Part shown: piece after piece, positions 41,534 through 48,146 of the stretch
Layout of the letters: every line of letters begins with the position of its first letter
Position numbering within the stretch: position 1 is the first letter of the stretch
Virus record (IMG/VR): IMGVR_UViG_3300010334_006426
Span: 1-64,000 of that record
Reading direction: 5' to 3' (one strand)
Origin: a virus
DNA length: 64,000 bases
Notes under the pieces: generated by a model
Told to the model about the DNA's origin: nothing
Databases searched by the model: none
What the model saw: only the letters and a program-made list of their open reading frames with translations
Made by a program: the position numbers and the translations under genes

Positions 41534-41955
41534 CCTTCTTCACCAGAAATAAGATAACCCTTTAACGATTCATTTAGAGAGCTCAACTCCATAGCTACTC
41601 TAGCTAATCTCTTCTTCTCACTGTTAGATATTTTTTCAAACAATGTATCGCACCCTGCTGCGGCTAATTGAGACTGTACACTATTACCATCGACTCCGTT
41701 GATAAAGGCTATAAACTTTTCAACCTCCTGTATCCAGCCTGCTAATGTTTTCTTTTGTGCCGCGTTATGTGCGCCTCTAACTTGGTCGACACCTTGAGGA
41801 GGTGTCTGTGCGTCCAAAGTCGCGGGATCTGTACCAGGATCTAGTTCTGCTTGCATTGCGCCAGAATCAGTTTTAATTTGTTGTTTTTCTTCGTCTGCTT
41901 CTAATATACTTAAAAATCGTCTTTCAAACAAATTGGGCTTTTCAAACAAGTTCAT
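41530..41955 (-). CDS. Late protein with capsid-targeting-like leader
   Basis: A 141-residue protein. MNLFEKPNLFERRFLSILE then ADEE is a leader with an I-L-E|A site, the sequence most like a T4 cleavage site. Residues 30-62 are polar and disordered, residues 65-135 are helical (KKTLAGWIQEVEKFIAFING; EKKRLARVAMELSSL). Two overlapping late boxes precede it. Function unknown; internal head protein candidate. Confidence 0.55.
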   Translation of the reverse strand: MNLFEKPNLFERRFLSILEADEEKQQIKTDSGAMQAELDPGTDPATLDAQTPPQGVDQVRGAHNAAQKKTLAGWIQEVEKFIAFINGVDGNSVQSQLAAAGCDTLFEKISNSEKKRLARVAMELSSLNESLKGYLISGEEG

Positions 41956-41960
41956 AATAT

Positions 41961-41975
41961 TATTTATTATTTATG
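41961..41975 (-). promoter_or_regulatory. Tandem late promoter boxes (AATAAATA and CATAAATA)
   Basis: Two NATAAATA boxes, 41961-41968 and 41968-41975, share a base. The nearer ends 5 nt before the ATG at 41955. Confidence 0.6.
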
Positions 41976-41994
41976 GAGAAGATTAAATATATAT

Positions 41995-42366
41995 ATGATT
42001 AAAAAAGTCAGTACACTCAATGAAGATTCGCAAATGCTTTATAATAAATGGGTTAGAGGTATCGCTACAAGAGAATTACAACCAGAAATAATTACATTAT
42101 CTGATATAGTAAATAGATTTCGTAATAATAATAAAGCTCCTAAAAAGCTACCTTATCCTTTGGATAGTGTAGTAGACTTTTTAGGCGATATATTTGTTAA
42201 GTGTGCTGACTTAAGACGTACCTTGGCGCAAGGCGTTGTGAGCCCTTTAATTAAAGACAAAGCGTCAAAAATTAAAACAGTTAGAGATTTAAATAAAAAA
42301 ATAGAGAGAATACAGCAGCAAATATTTGATTGTACTGAAGATCTCAATAAATTACTTGAAAAGTAA
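41995..42366 (+). CDS. Helical protein, unknown function
   Basis: A 123-residue, basic, helical protein. The C-terminal 30 residues (VRDLNKKIERIQQQIFDCTE) form a coiled coil. An AT-rich ATATATAT stretch runs into the ATG, an early-type signal. Not recognised; it precedes a small membrane-anchored zinc-ribbon protein. Confidence 0.5.
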   Translation: MIKKVSTLNEDSQMLYNKWVRGIATRELQPEIITLSDIVNRFRNNNKAPKKLPYPLDSVVDFLGDIFVKCADLRRTLAQGVVSPLIKDKASKIKTVRDLNKKIERIQQQIFDCTEDLNKLLEK

Positions 42367-42389
42367 TATTTTGGTTTTAATATATATTA

Positions 42390-42821
42390 ATGGCTAAAAA
42401 GATATTACAAAGCTTTGGTCTTACCTTTTTAATTAGCGCTATTCTTGCTTGGCCGTTGACATTTCTAGGCGTTAGCTTTATTAGTGGCGTTCTTTTTTTC
42501 AGCGCAGTTCAATTCGTAGGGTTTTATTTTTATAGAGAAATACAAGAGCGTAAACTGCTTTTAGAGCAGCAAAATTTTATTTTAGCTAGAGAAGCCGAAC
42601 TAAGTAAGCAGGGGTCAGAGGTTATATGTCCCTGTGATAGACAGGTTAAATGCTTTGTTCCTATAAAGCTAAACGAGAGAAATGAATACGTATGCCCAGG
42701 TTGCAACAAGGATGCTAATGTTAATGTATTATTAAAAACTGTTTTGGTCACTACCCCTATAATTGAGTCTGCTGAAGATGTGATAGCAAATAATTTAAAG
42801 GAAAAAAATGGAAGTAATTAA
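42390..42821 (+). CDS. Membrane-anchored zinc-ribbon protein
   Basis: A 143-residue protein with two N-terminal hydrophobic helices (residues about 8-24 and 28-50), a short coiled coil (EIQERKLLLEQQNF) and a zinc-ribbon: CPCDRQVKC and VCPGC near residues 78-106. This plan (two helices, then a four-Cys ribbon) recurs in small phage proteins of unknown function. It would sit in the inner membrane with the ribbon in the cytoplasm. It overlaps the next gene by 14 nt. Confidence 0.55.
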   Translation: MAKKILQSFGLTFLISAILAWPLTFLGVSFISGVLFFSAVQFVGFYFYREIQERKLLLEQQNFILAREAELSKQGSEVICPCDRQVKCFVPIKLNERNEYVCPGCNKDANVNVLLKTVLVTTPIIESAEDVIANNLKEKNGSN

Positions 42822-43194
42822 TGTACCTGCAAGCCAAGTATTACCTGTATCAGGGTATGTGGCACCACCTTCTATAGCACAAGTTAAGAAAGAAGCAGAA
42901 GAATTCTTTTTTTCAAAAGGATTATTAGCACACAAAATCTATAAAAATGCATACACTAGCTCACTCGCTGATTCACCGTCATCAGAACAGTTTATTCAAG
43001 ACTTTTTTAACGTTTTAGAAAATTCAATCAAGACGCAGATAAAAAACAACAATCAAGATGTTTCTATATCTATAAAATTAGTTTTTGATACATTGAGAAA
43101 TAGTTTTAATATTTTATCCGCTCTTGGAGTAAAAATTGATCCAATTACGTTTTTTGCCACGCTGGTAGCGTTTATTTTAAGTAAATTAAGATAG
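42808..43194 (+). CDS. Small protein, unknown function
   Basis: A 128-residue protein. The N-terminal 25 residues are Pro/Val-rich, the rest helical; the last 40 residues (FNILSALGVKIDPITFFATL) are hydrophobic and could be a buried helix or membrane segment. Not recognised. It follows the zinc-ribbon protein in an operon. Confidence 0.45.
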   Translation: MEVINVPASQVLPVSGYVAPPSIAQVKKEAEEFFFSKGLLAHKIYKNAYTSSLADSPSSEQFIQDFFNVLENSIKTQIKNNNQDVSISIKLVFDTLRNSFNILSALGVKIDPITFFATLVAFILSKLR

Positions 43195-43232
43195 TTGTTG
43201 CGTATGTTTATTTTTTCATCTATTATGATGAA

Positions 43233-43601
43233 ATGAGCAATACAATCCAAATTAACTGTAAAGATAAGACCATTTCCATGAAAAAAATCGAATATGCTAG
43301 ATGGCTTTGTCTTATAGAAGCAATTGATCTTGTTGAAAAAAAAGCTGAAGAACTTAAAGCGGACTTAATAGGTGATGACTTCTGGGTTAAGCCTTTAGCT
43401 TTTCAGAAGTATATAGACCACAGATTAGAGACTATGGTGATTGATGTAGATAGAGAAGAATTTAATATACCTACTATGGTTTCTATACAATCCAACAAAG
43501 ACCTTGTACCTGTTAATGTTGAAGTACAGGAAACAGAAGATCAGTCTGAAGAAGAGTTTGAGCCTACTGAAAAAGATTTGTCTGTGCTGACTATGGTTTA
43601 A
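43233..43601 (+). CDS. Small acidic protein, unknown function
   Basis: A 122-residue protein with a beta-hairpin-like start (TIQINCKDKTISMKK), an alpha-helical middle and an acidic C-terminus (EVQETEDQSEEEFEPTEKDL). It ends 4 nt inside the convergent neck-like gene. Not recognised. Confidence 0.45.
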   Translation: MSNTIQINCKDKTISMKKIEYARWLCLIEAIDLVEKKAEELKADLIGDDFWVKPLAFQKYIDHRLETMVIDVDREEFNIPTMVSIQSNKDLVPVNVEVQETEDQSEEEFEPTEKDLSVLTMV

Positions 43602-44350
43602 TAGTAGCCGCCGTAAATTTCTGTATTGTTCACAGACATGTCAAAGATATTTTTACTGCTAAATTTATCTGAACTTTCTGGATAACTAGAAGGCCTTGGG
43701 CTATATGTAACATCGTTAGGTAGGTTTGTTGTAATAGTTCCATATCTTTCATTATCGTAGACTTGGTTGCTACCCTTTTCTTGAGGCAGATTAGGTTCAA
43801 AAGAATAGTCAAATCTCTTTGCCTTTAATAACCATACATAATGGCCCATTAAAGGATTTATTTGTGAATTCTCTTGATCTAAACGCTCTGTAATTTCATA
43901 CATCTTTCCATCACGGTCTCCTGGTCGTGAGTTTCCGTATTCTGCTAGCTTAAATACATCACCGGCTTTAGGTTCAGCATCAGGTGGAAAAGTAGCGTAA
44001 AAAGAACTTATGTGCATGTACGCGGTACATGTTTCATCACTCATATAGCCAAATTTACTAAGTATAAGGGCATTCTCAGATAACTGTATTGCCATAACAA
44101 CATCTTTTGGATCTTCAAATCTAGAAGTAGGCTGCTCCCCATATACGTTATCAGCAGATAATAAATTATAGCTATTTCTATAATATTTTACTTTTTGACC
44201 ATACAAATCTAATTGTTCACGCCAGTAGTTGCTATATAACTGTCTCTCACATTCATTATTATCTTTCTCTGTAAACCTTAACGTACTTGTTGTATATTTT
44301 AATGGATAGGTTCTAATGCAGTTTGTTCCGGTATATCTATCGACACTCAT
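43598..44350 (-). CDS. 14: gp14-like neck protein (tentative)
   Basis: A 250-residue protein (T4 gp14 is 256). WREQLDLYGQKVKYYRNSY followed by VYGEQPTSRF corresponds to the gp14 block with C-Y-Y-V-P-R and F-G-E-D-x-x-x-x-F; LSKFGYMSDETCTAYMH matches the central F-G-x-x-x-x-D-E, and EPKAGDVFKL with a later YEITE matches the E-P-K-E-G-D and F-E-I-N parts. It would connect head and tail. It starts in an ATGA overlap with the upstream late gene. In T4 it lies next to gp13, gp15, gp16 and gp17; here it is isolated on the opposite strand. Confidence 0.55.
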   Translation of the reverse strand: MSVDRYTGTNCIRTYPLKYTTSTLRFTEKDNNECERQLYSNYWREQLDLYGQKVKYYRNSYNLLSADNVYGEQPTSRFEDPKDVVMAIQLSENALILSKFGYMSDETCTAYMHISSFYATFPPDAEPKAGDVFKLAEYGNSRPGDRDGKMYEITERLDQENSQINPLMGHYVWLLKAKRFDYSFEPNLPQEKGSNQVYDNERYGTITTNLPNDVTYSPRPSSYPESSDKFSSKNIFDMSVNNTEIYGGYY

Positions 44351-44712
44351 TTTTGAAGAATATAACCTCCCAGGTTGTGGTCAAACTTTAATAAAATGCC
44401 TGTATTACCTAGAGATTTTGGTGTGTTTGGGTTGACCCTAGAAATACCGTATTTAGTGCAAATTTTTTGGATTTCATCTTGAGATAAAGCCTTTCTATTT
44501 GTATTTGAAGTTCTTAAATCATTCATAGCTTGTATAGACTTTGGATCTACTTTGTGCATATCAGGAACCGTTTGCGCGTGCTTTCTGAATCCAGGATCTT
44601 TTATAACTTTACGGTGACGTTGTGTTGGCTTGAGCTCTGTTAGCGTTCCTTGATTCCAAGTTGTTATTTCCTGAATTAATATATTATTAAATATTTTTTC
44701 GAAAATACTCAC
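44347..44712 (-). CDS. Late protein with capsid-targeting-like leader
   Basis: A 121-residue basic protein. GTG start, fixed by a TATAAATA box 4 nt upstream. MSIFEKIFNNILIQE is an amphipathic leader with an I-Q-E|I site; the rest is Lys/Arg/Asn-rich (LKPTQRHRKVIKDPGFRKHA). It heads the operon with the neck-like gene, so it may be a neck or internal protein. Not recognised. Confidence 0.5.
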   Translation of the reverse strand: MSIFEKIFNNILIQEITTWNQGTLTELKPTQRHRKVIKDPGFRKHAQTVPDMHKVDPKSIQAMNDLRTSNTNRKALSQDEIQKICTKYGISRVNPNTPKSLGNTGILLKFDHNLGGYILQK

Positions 44713-44716
44713 ATAT

Positions 44717-44724
44717 TATTTATA
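44717..44724 (-). promoter_or_regulatory. Late promoter box TATAAATA
   Basis: Exact consensus ending 4 nt before the GTG at 44712. Confidence 0.75.
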
Positions 44725-44728
44725 ATAA

Positions 44729-44752
44729 AAAAGCCGTCATAAGACGGCTTTT
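44729..44752. terminator. Intrinsic terminator hairpin
   Basis: A perfect 10-bp stem AAAAGCCGTC / GACGGCTTTT with an ATAA loop, followed by T-rich sequence on both strands. On the minus strand it lies just after the acidic protein gene ending at 44773. It is the clearest terminator seen in the window and would act in both directions. Confidence 0.8.
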
Positions 44753-44772
44753 CTACTTTTATGTAAGGTTCT

Positions 44773-45366
44773 TTATTTAAAGAAATCGCCAGCCTTGTAA
44801 CCTGGTGCGTTTACTTTATTGTTCTTGCCTTGTAAGGAATGACCCTTACTATCAGGTAGAGCAGAAGGCTTACCATCCATTGTTACACCTTTGGTGTCAC
44901 CGGAAGCCTTGGAGCTCTTAGCATGGCCAAGCTTACCTGGAACTTTATTGTTCTTGCCTTGTAGGGATTGACCTTTACTATCGGGAAGTTCTTCTAATTC
45001 CGTGGCTTCACCAGCAACAGCTTCTTCATCTTCATCTTCATCTTTCTCTTTCTTGTCGGCCTTACTCTGTTCATCTTCGTCGGAGCCAGCTTCTTCAGCG
45101 CCAGCTTCTTCAGCGCCAGCTTCAGATCCTTCTACATCTTCTTTATCTTCGCCGTGTTCTTCAGAGCCACCTAGTACATCGCCGAGCATATCATGTAGCT
45201 TCTGAGCAACATCGCGAGGAAGAGTTACTGTAACATCTTCGTGTTCACCGCCAAGGTCTTCAGCTTTATCAGCCTCAGCACCCTCGGGGCCGGCTTGAAT
45301 GCCTAAATCAAAGGCATCATCCTTCATTACATCTTCGTAAAGTCTATCAAAAATTGATTTGCTCAT
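44773..45366 (-). CDS. Nested late gene: short form of the acidic protein
   Basis: An in-frame ATG at 45366 lies 5 nt after an exact TATAAATA box situated inside the longer frame, so a separate 197-residue protein is predicted. It starts MSKSIFDRLYEDVMKDDAF, a self-sufficient leader-like N-terminus (L-Y-E|D). In the long form the box is translated as Asn-Ile-Asn-Asn-Asn. The short form may be the true core/scaffold-type protein, the long form a read-through fusion of two former late genes. Protein data are needed to know which is made. Confidence 0.6.
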   Translation of the reverse strand: MSKSIFDRLYEDVMKDDAFDLGIQAGPEGAEADKAEDLGGEHEDVTVTLPRDVAQKLHDMLGDVLGGSEEHGEDKEDVEGSEAGAEEAGAEEAGSDEDEQSKADKKEKDEDEDEEAVAGEATELEELPDSKGQSLQGKNNKVPGKLGHAKSSKASGDTKGVTMDGKPSALPDSKGHSLQGKNNKVNAPGYKAGDFFK

Positions 45367-45699
45367 ATTATTATTTATATTCGCTGGATCCTTTTTTTCA
45401 AGAGCCGTAGAAAATTTTTGTGGCTCAAAATGATTATTTTTTTTAGCAGTTTTTGGATCCACTATATCTTTACTAAACCCTTCTGCAGCCTCTGGGCCAG
45501 TATTTTTTAAAGAAAAAGCATTTTTATCACTTCCCTTAGAGGTAATTTTCTTAGTATCTATTTTTTTATCCTTAGCAGAGGCAAAAGTATTCAAAGTTTT
45601 AACAGTCTTCTCTTCAACGACATTTTGCTTTATTTCAGGGCTTTTTTTCATAGCCTCGTAAACTAACCCTATATCCTTTATACTTTTTACTCTTGTCAT
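44773..45699 (-). CDS. Acidic Lys/Glu-rich late protein (long form)
   Basis: A 308-residue protein. It begins MTRVKSIKDIGLVYEAM with a V-Y-E|A site. Residues 20-110 are Lys/Asp-rich; residue 112 is the internal start described separately. Residues 150-230 are highly acidic with a repeated A-E-E-A-G module. The C-terminus has two copies of LPDSKG[QH]SLQGKNNKV. The composition suits a scaffold/core or DNA-mimic head protein, but no family is recognised. A late box lies 7 nt upstream and the gene is followed by a strong terminator. Confidence 0.55.
   Translation of the reverse strand: MTRVKSIKDIGLVYEAMKKSPEIKQNVVEEKTVKTLNTFASAKDKKIDTKKITSKGSDKNAFSLKNTGPEAAEGFSKDIVDPKTAKKNNHFEPQKFSTALEKKDPANINNNMSKSIFDRLYEDVMKDDAFDLGIQAGPEGAEADKAEDLGGEHEDVTVTLPRDVAQKLHDMLGDVLGGSEEHGEDKEDVEGSEAGAEEAGAEEAGSDEDEQSKADKKEKDEDEDEEAVAGEATELEELPDSKGQSLQGKNNKVPGKLGHAKSSKASGDTKGVTMDGKPSALPDSKGHSLQGKNNKVNAPGYKAGDFFK
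45090..45125 (-). repeat. Short tandem repeat in the acidic protein gene
   Basis: Two to three copies of a 15-nt unit (AGCTTCTTCAGCGCC on the plus strand), encoding repeated A-E-E-A-G on the minus strand. Confidence 0.65.
45372..45379 (-). promoter_or_regulatory. Internal late promoter box TATAAATA
   Basis: Exact consensus inside a coding frame, 5 nt before an in-frame ATG at 45366. Confidence 0.7.
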
Positions 45700-45706
45700 A
45701 TATATG

Positions 45707-45714
45707 TATTTATA
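45707..45714 (-). promoter_or_regulatory. Late promoter box TATAAATA
   Basis: 7 nt before the long-form ATG at 45699; 5 nt from the plus-strand box of the terminase gene. Confidence 0.6.
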
Positions 45715-45719
45715 TTATT

Positions 45720-45727
45720 AATAAATA
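45720..45727 (+). promoter_or_regulatory. Late promoter box AATAAATA
   Basis: Ends 4 nt before the terminase ATG at 45732. Confidence 0.6.
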
Positions 45728-45731
45728 AAAT

Positions 45732-47447
45732 ATGGGAGATAAAGAAAAATATTATCTAGGCAACGAAAGGCTTCCTACTACCAGCACGAAGTTTGAGTAC
45801 ACCCCGGATATGATAAACGAGCTTAAAAAATGCAAAAAAAACTTATTGCATTTTGCTGAAAACTACTTCTTTATCATTAATTTAGATAGAGGTAAAGAAA
45901 AAATTAAGCTATACTCTTGTCAAAAAAGAGTTTTAAGAAGTTTAAGAGATAGCCGTTTTATAATATTGCTATCTTCTAGACAGAGCGGCAAAACAACACA
46001 AATGACTATATATTGCCTTTGGAATGCATGCTTTAACGATGATCAAAGAATATTAATTGTAGCTAATAAAGAGCAGACAGCAAAAAATATATTTAAAAGA
46101 ATAAGAATGGCATATGAGATGTTGCCTAACTTTATAAAACCTGGAGTAGTAGAGTATGGTCAAACTAGCATGACACTCACCAATGGTAGCAGCATAGGTA
46201 TCAGTACAACCAGCAGTGATGCAGGTAGAGGCGACAGCTGCAATTGTTTAATTTTAGATGAGCTAGCCTTTATCGACAATCATATAGTTGATAAATTCTG
46301 GGAATCTGTTTACCCTATTATTAGTAGTTCTAAGAAAAGTAAAATTTTTATAGCTAGTACTCCTAATGGTACGGATAATCTTTTTTACAGATTGTTCAAG
46401 GGAGCTGAAGAAGGTGATAATAACTGGAAAGCAGAAAGAATTGATTGGTGGGAAATACCAGGTCGTGATGAAAAGTGGAAACATGATACAATTAAAACAT
46501 TAGGCAGTCTCGAGACATTTTCACAAGAATTTGGAAATGAATTTTTGCATGGTGGTGAAAGTAGTCTCAACGAGCAACTATACAATTCCTGTTTAAGGGA
46601 TTGTAGGGAGCCTGAATTTATTTTTGAAGAAGGAAAATATTTACTGTGGGAGGAGCCTAGGGAGGGAAGACTCTATACCGTTGGTGTTGATGTTAGCGAA
46701 GGTGTAAATGAATGCGCTAGTGTAGCGCAAATTTTAGATATTACAGATTTATCGCATGTAGAACAGGTTGCAGTTTTTCATACTCGCAACACACCACCAT
46801 TTCAATTTACCTCAAAACTTTTAGATATTTTAAATCAGTGGGGAAGACCCCCGGTTTGTATAGAGAGAAATAGTTGCGGTGCTCAGGTAGTAGAGCAGTT
46901 AAAATTCACACACGGGTATGAAAATATTGTTTCATGGGGGGCTAAGGCGGGTGACAAAACAGAATTCAAAAGGGTGGGTATTCTTTCACACACAAATACA
47001 AAATACAGAGGTATTACTAATATGAGATATTGGGTAAATGAGTTAAAAGCTATAAAATTCAGAGACATTAATACATTAAAAGAATTTAAAACTTTTATAA
47101 GATACCCTAATAATACCTGGGGTGCTAGGCCAGGTGCAGATAGCTATGATGACCGTGTTATGGCCTTGGTTTGGGCATTAATAATTTTAGAAAATGAATT
47201 ATGTAGTAGATATTTTGATGTTGTAAAGCTTGATGATTGTGATAGGCCTCAAGTTTTAAAATCTCTTGATTATGGAATTAGAGGTGTAATTAGCCCCTTA
47301 AGTTTATATAGTAACGAGAAAGATTCTGGTATAAACACGGCATTACCGACTATATTTCAAGAAGACGCAGCTTCTGCTGACCTGGAGATGGACGATTTAA
47401 GAAGACAAGGCTGGTACTTGCCAGGTGAATCTTATTTTGATAAATAA
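45732..47447 (+). CDS. 17: gp17-like large terminase (ATPase/nuclease)
   Basis: A 571-residue protein (T4 gp17 is 610). Walker A SSRQSGKTT is near residue 80, Walker B LILDELAFID near 172, SKIFIASTPNGTDN near 198 is the coupling motif, and the RNase H-like nuclease domain has VGVDVSEG near 316, ERNSCG near 378 and DSYDDRVMAL near 472 for the three acidic residues. It packages DNA into the prohead. A late box at the 4-nt spacing precedes it and the tail genes follow. Confidence 0.95.
   Translation: MGDKEKYYLGNERLPTTSTKFEYTPDMINELKKCKKNLLHFAENYFFIINLDRGKEKIKLYSCQKRVLRSLRDSRFIILLSSRQSGKTTQMTIYCLWNACFNDDQRILIVANKEQTAKNIFKRIRMAYEMLPNFIKPGVVEYGQTSMTLTNGSSIGISTTSSDAGRGDSCNCLILDELAFIDNHIVDKFWESVYPIISSSKKSKIFIASTPNGTDNLFYRLFKGAEEGDNNWKAERIDWWEIPGRDEKWKHDTIKTLGSLETFSQEFGNEFLHGGESSLNEQLYNSCLRDCREPEFIFEEGKYLLWEEPREGRLYTVGVDVSEGVNECASVAQILDITDLSHVEQVAVFHTRNTPPFQFTSKLLDILNQWGRPPVCIERNSCGAQVVEQLKFTHGYENIVSWGAKAGDKTEFKRVGILSHTNTKYRGITNMRYWVNELKAIKFRDINTLKEFKTFIRYPNNTWGARPGADSYDDRVMALVWALIILENELCSRYFDVVKLDDCDRPQVLKSLDYGIRGVISPLSLYSNEKDSGINTALPTIFQEDAASADLEMDDLRRQGWYLPGESYFDK
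47439..47446 (+). promoter_or_regulatory. Late promoter box GATAAATA
   Basis: Ends 4 nt before the ATG at 47451 and overlaps the last codons of the terminase gene. Confidence 0.6.
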
Positions 47448-47450
47448 CAT

Positions 47451-48044
47451 ATGGCTACTTCTCCAAATCAGCTTCCTATTTTTCAAAGCCCTCTAAACAA
47501 ACAGAGAAAAGATAAATTTATATGTGTTTTAACTATTCCAAGAATTTTGAGGGATGAGGTTAAAGATATAGCAAGAAGAAATTCTTCTATAAATTTCGAT
47601 GCATTACAATTTAGTATCTTTGGTGCTGTTGCCCCGCCTATAGAAATTCCTCCTGTAGGTATACCATATGCAGGGCAAACATTAAAGGTTACATCTTATG
47701 CGCGTCCATCATTCCCAACATTAAAGGTAGATTTTACCGTAGATAACTGGTTTAATAACTATTGGGTAATATACAAGTGGCTTGAAGTGTTTAATGATCC
47801 TAAAATAGGTATCTTTAGCCCTCAGGACAAAGAAGTTGAATCTAGAACTGGTGAATATATGACAAATATATCTATATATGGTTTAGACGAATATAATAAC
47901 AAAACAATTCAATTTGATTATATTAGATCATTTCCAACTGCCTTACAAGGCATAGAATATAATGATAGGGATGCTGACGAAATGGTATGTAGTTTTAATT
48001 TTGCTTACCATCAATTAAAGGTTTCTCTATTACCTGTAAATTAA
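47451..48044 (+). CDS. Tail-tube-like protein (first paralogue)
   Basis: A 197-residue protein with the gp19/gp54-type tube fold pattern. PPVGIPYAGQTLKVTSYARP and FPTLKVDFTVDNWFNNYWVI cover the central beta strands and the domain-helix, and ISIYGLDEYNN plus FNFAYHQLKVSLLPV the C-terminal strands. It is shorter than gp54 (320). It lies between terminase and sheath rather than after the sheath as gp19 does. A tail terminator or baseplate-proximal tube protein is possible. Confidence 0.5.
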   Translation: MATSPNQLPIFQSPLNKQRKDKFICVLTIPRILRDEVKDIARRNSSINFDALQFSIFGAVAPPIEIPPVGIPYAGQTLKVTSYARPSFPTLKVDFTVDNWFNNYWVIYKWLEVFNDPKIGIFSPQDKEVESRTGEYMTNISIYGLDEYNNKTIQFDYIRSFPTALQGIEYNDRDADEMVCSFNFAYHQLKVSLLPVN

Positions 48045-48090
48045 TTTGTAGACTTTTTTTATTTTTTTTGAAAAAGTTAAACATAAGTAA

Positions 48091-48098
48091 TATAAATA
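48091..48098 (+). promoter_or_regulatory. Late promoter box TATAAATA (sheath operon)
   Basis: Exact consensus, 7 nt before the ATG of an 11-codon open frame that precedes the sheath gene. Confidence 0.7.
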
Positions 48099-48105
48099 TT
48101 AACGT

Positions 48106-48141
48106 ATGAGTAACAATTCCCTTGCAGGAGATAATAACTAA
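48106..48141 (+). CDS. 11-codon leader open frame upstream of the tail sheath
   Basis: A mini-frame encoding MSNNSLAGDNN. It starts 7 nt after an exact late box and stops 5 nt before the sheath ATG. AGGAG lies inside it at 48126-48130, 16 nt from the sheath ATG, which is far for a Shine-Dalgarno. It may couple translation of the sheath to the mRNA 5' end. It may also be chance, being very short. Confidence 0.4.
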   Translation: MSNNSLAGDNN

Positions 48142-48146
48142 AATAT

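Noticed and set aside
45002-45205. A Ser-rich plus-strand frame within the acidic protein gene
   Set aside because: It is the complement of Glu/Asp/Ala codons in a repetitive stretch, not an independent gene.
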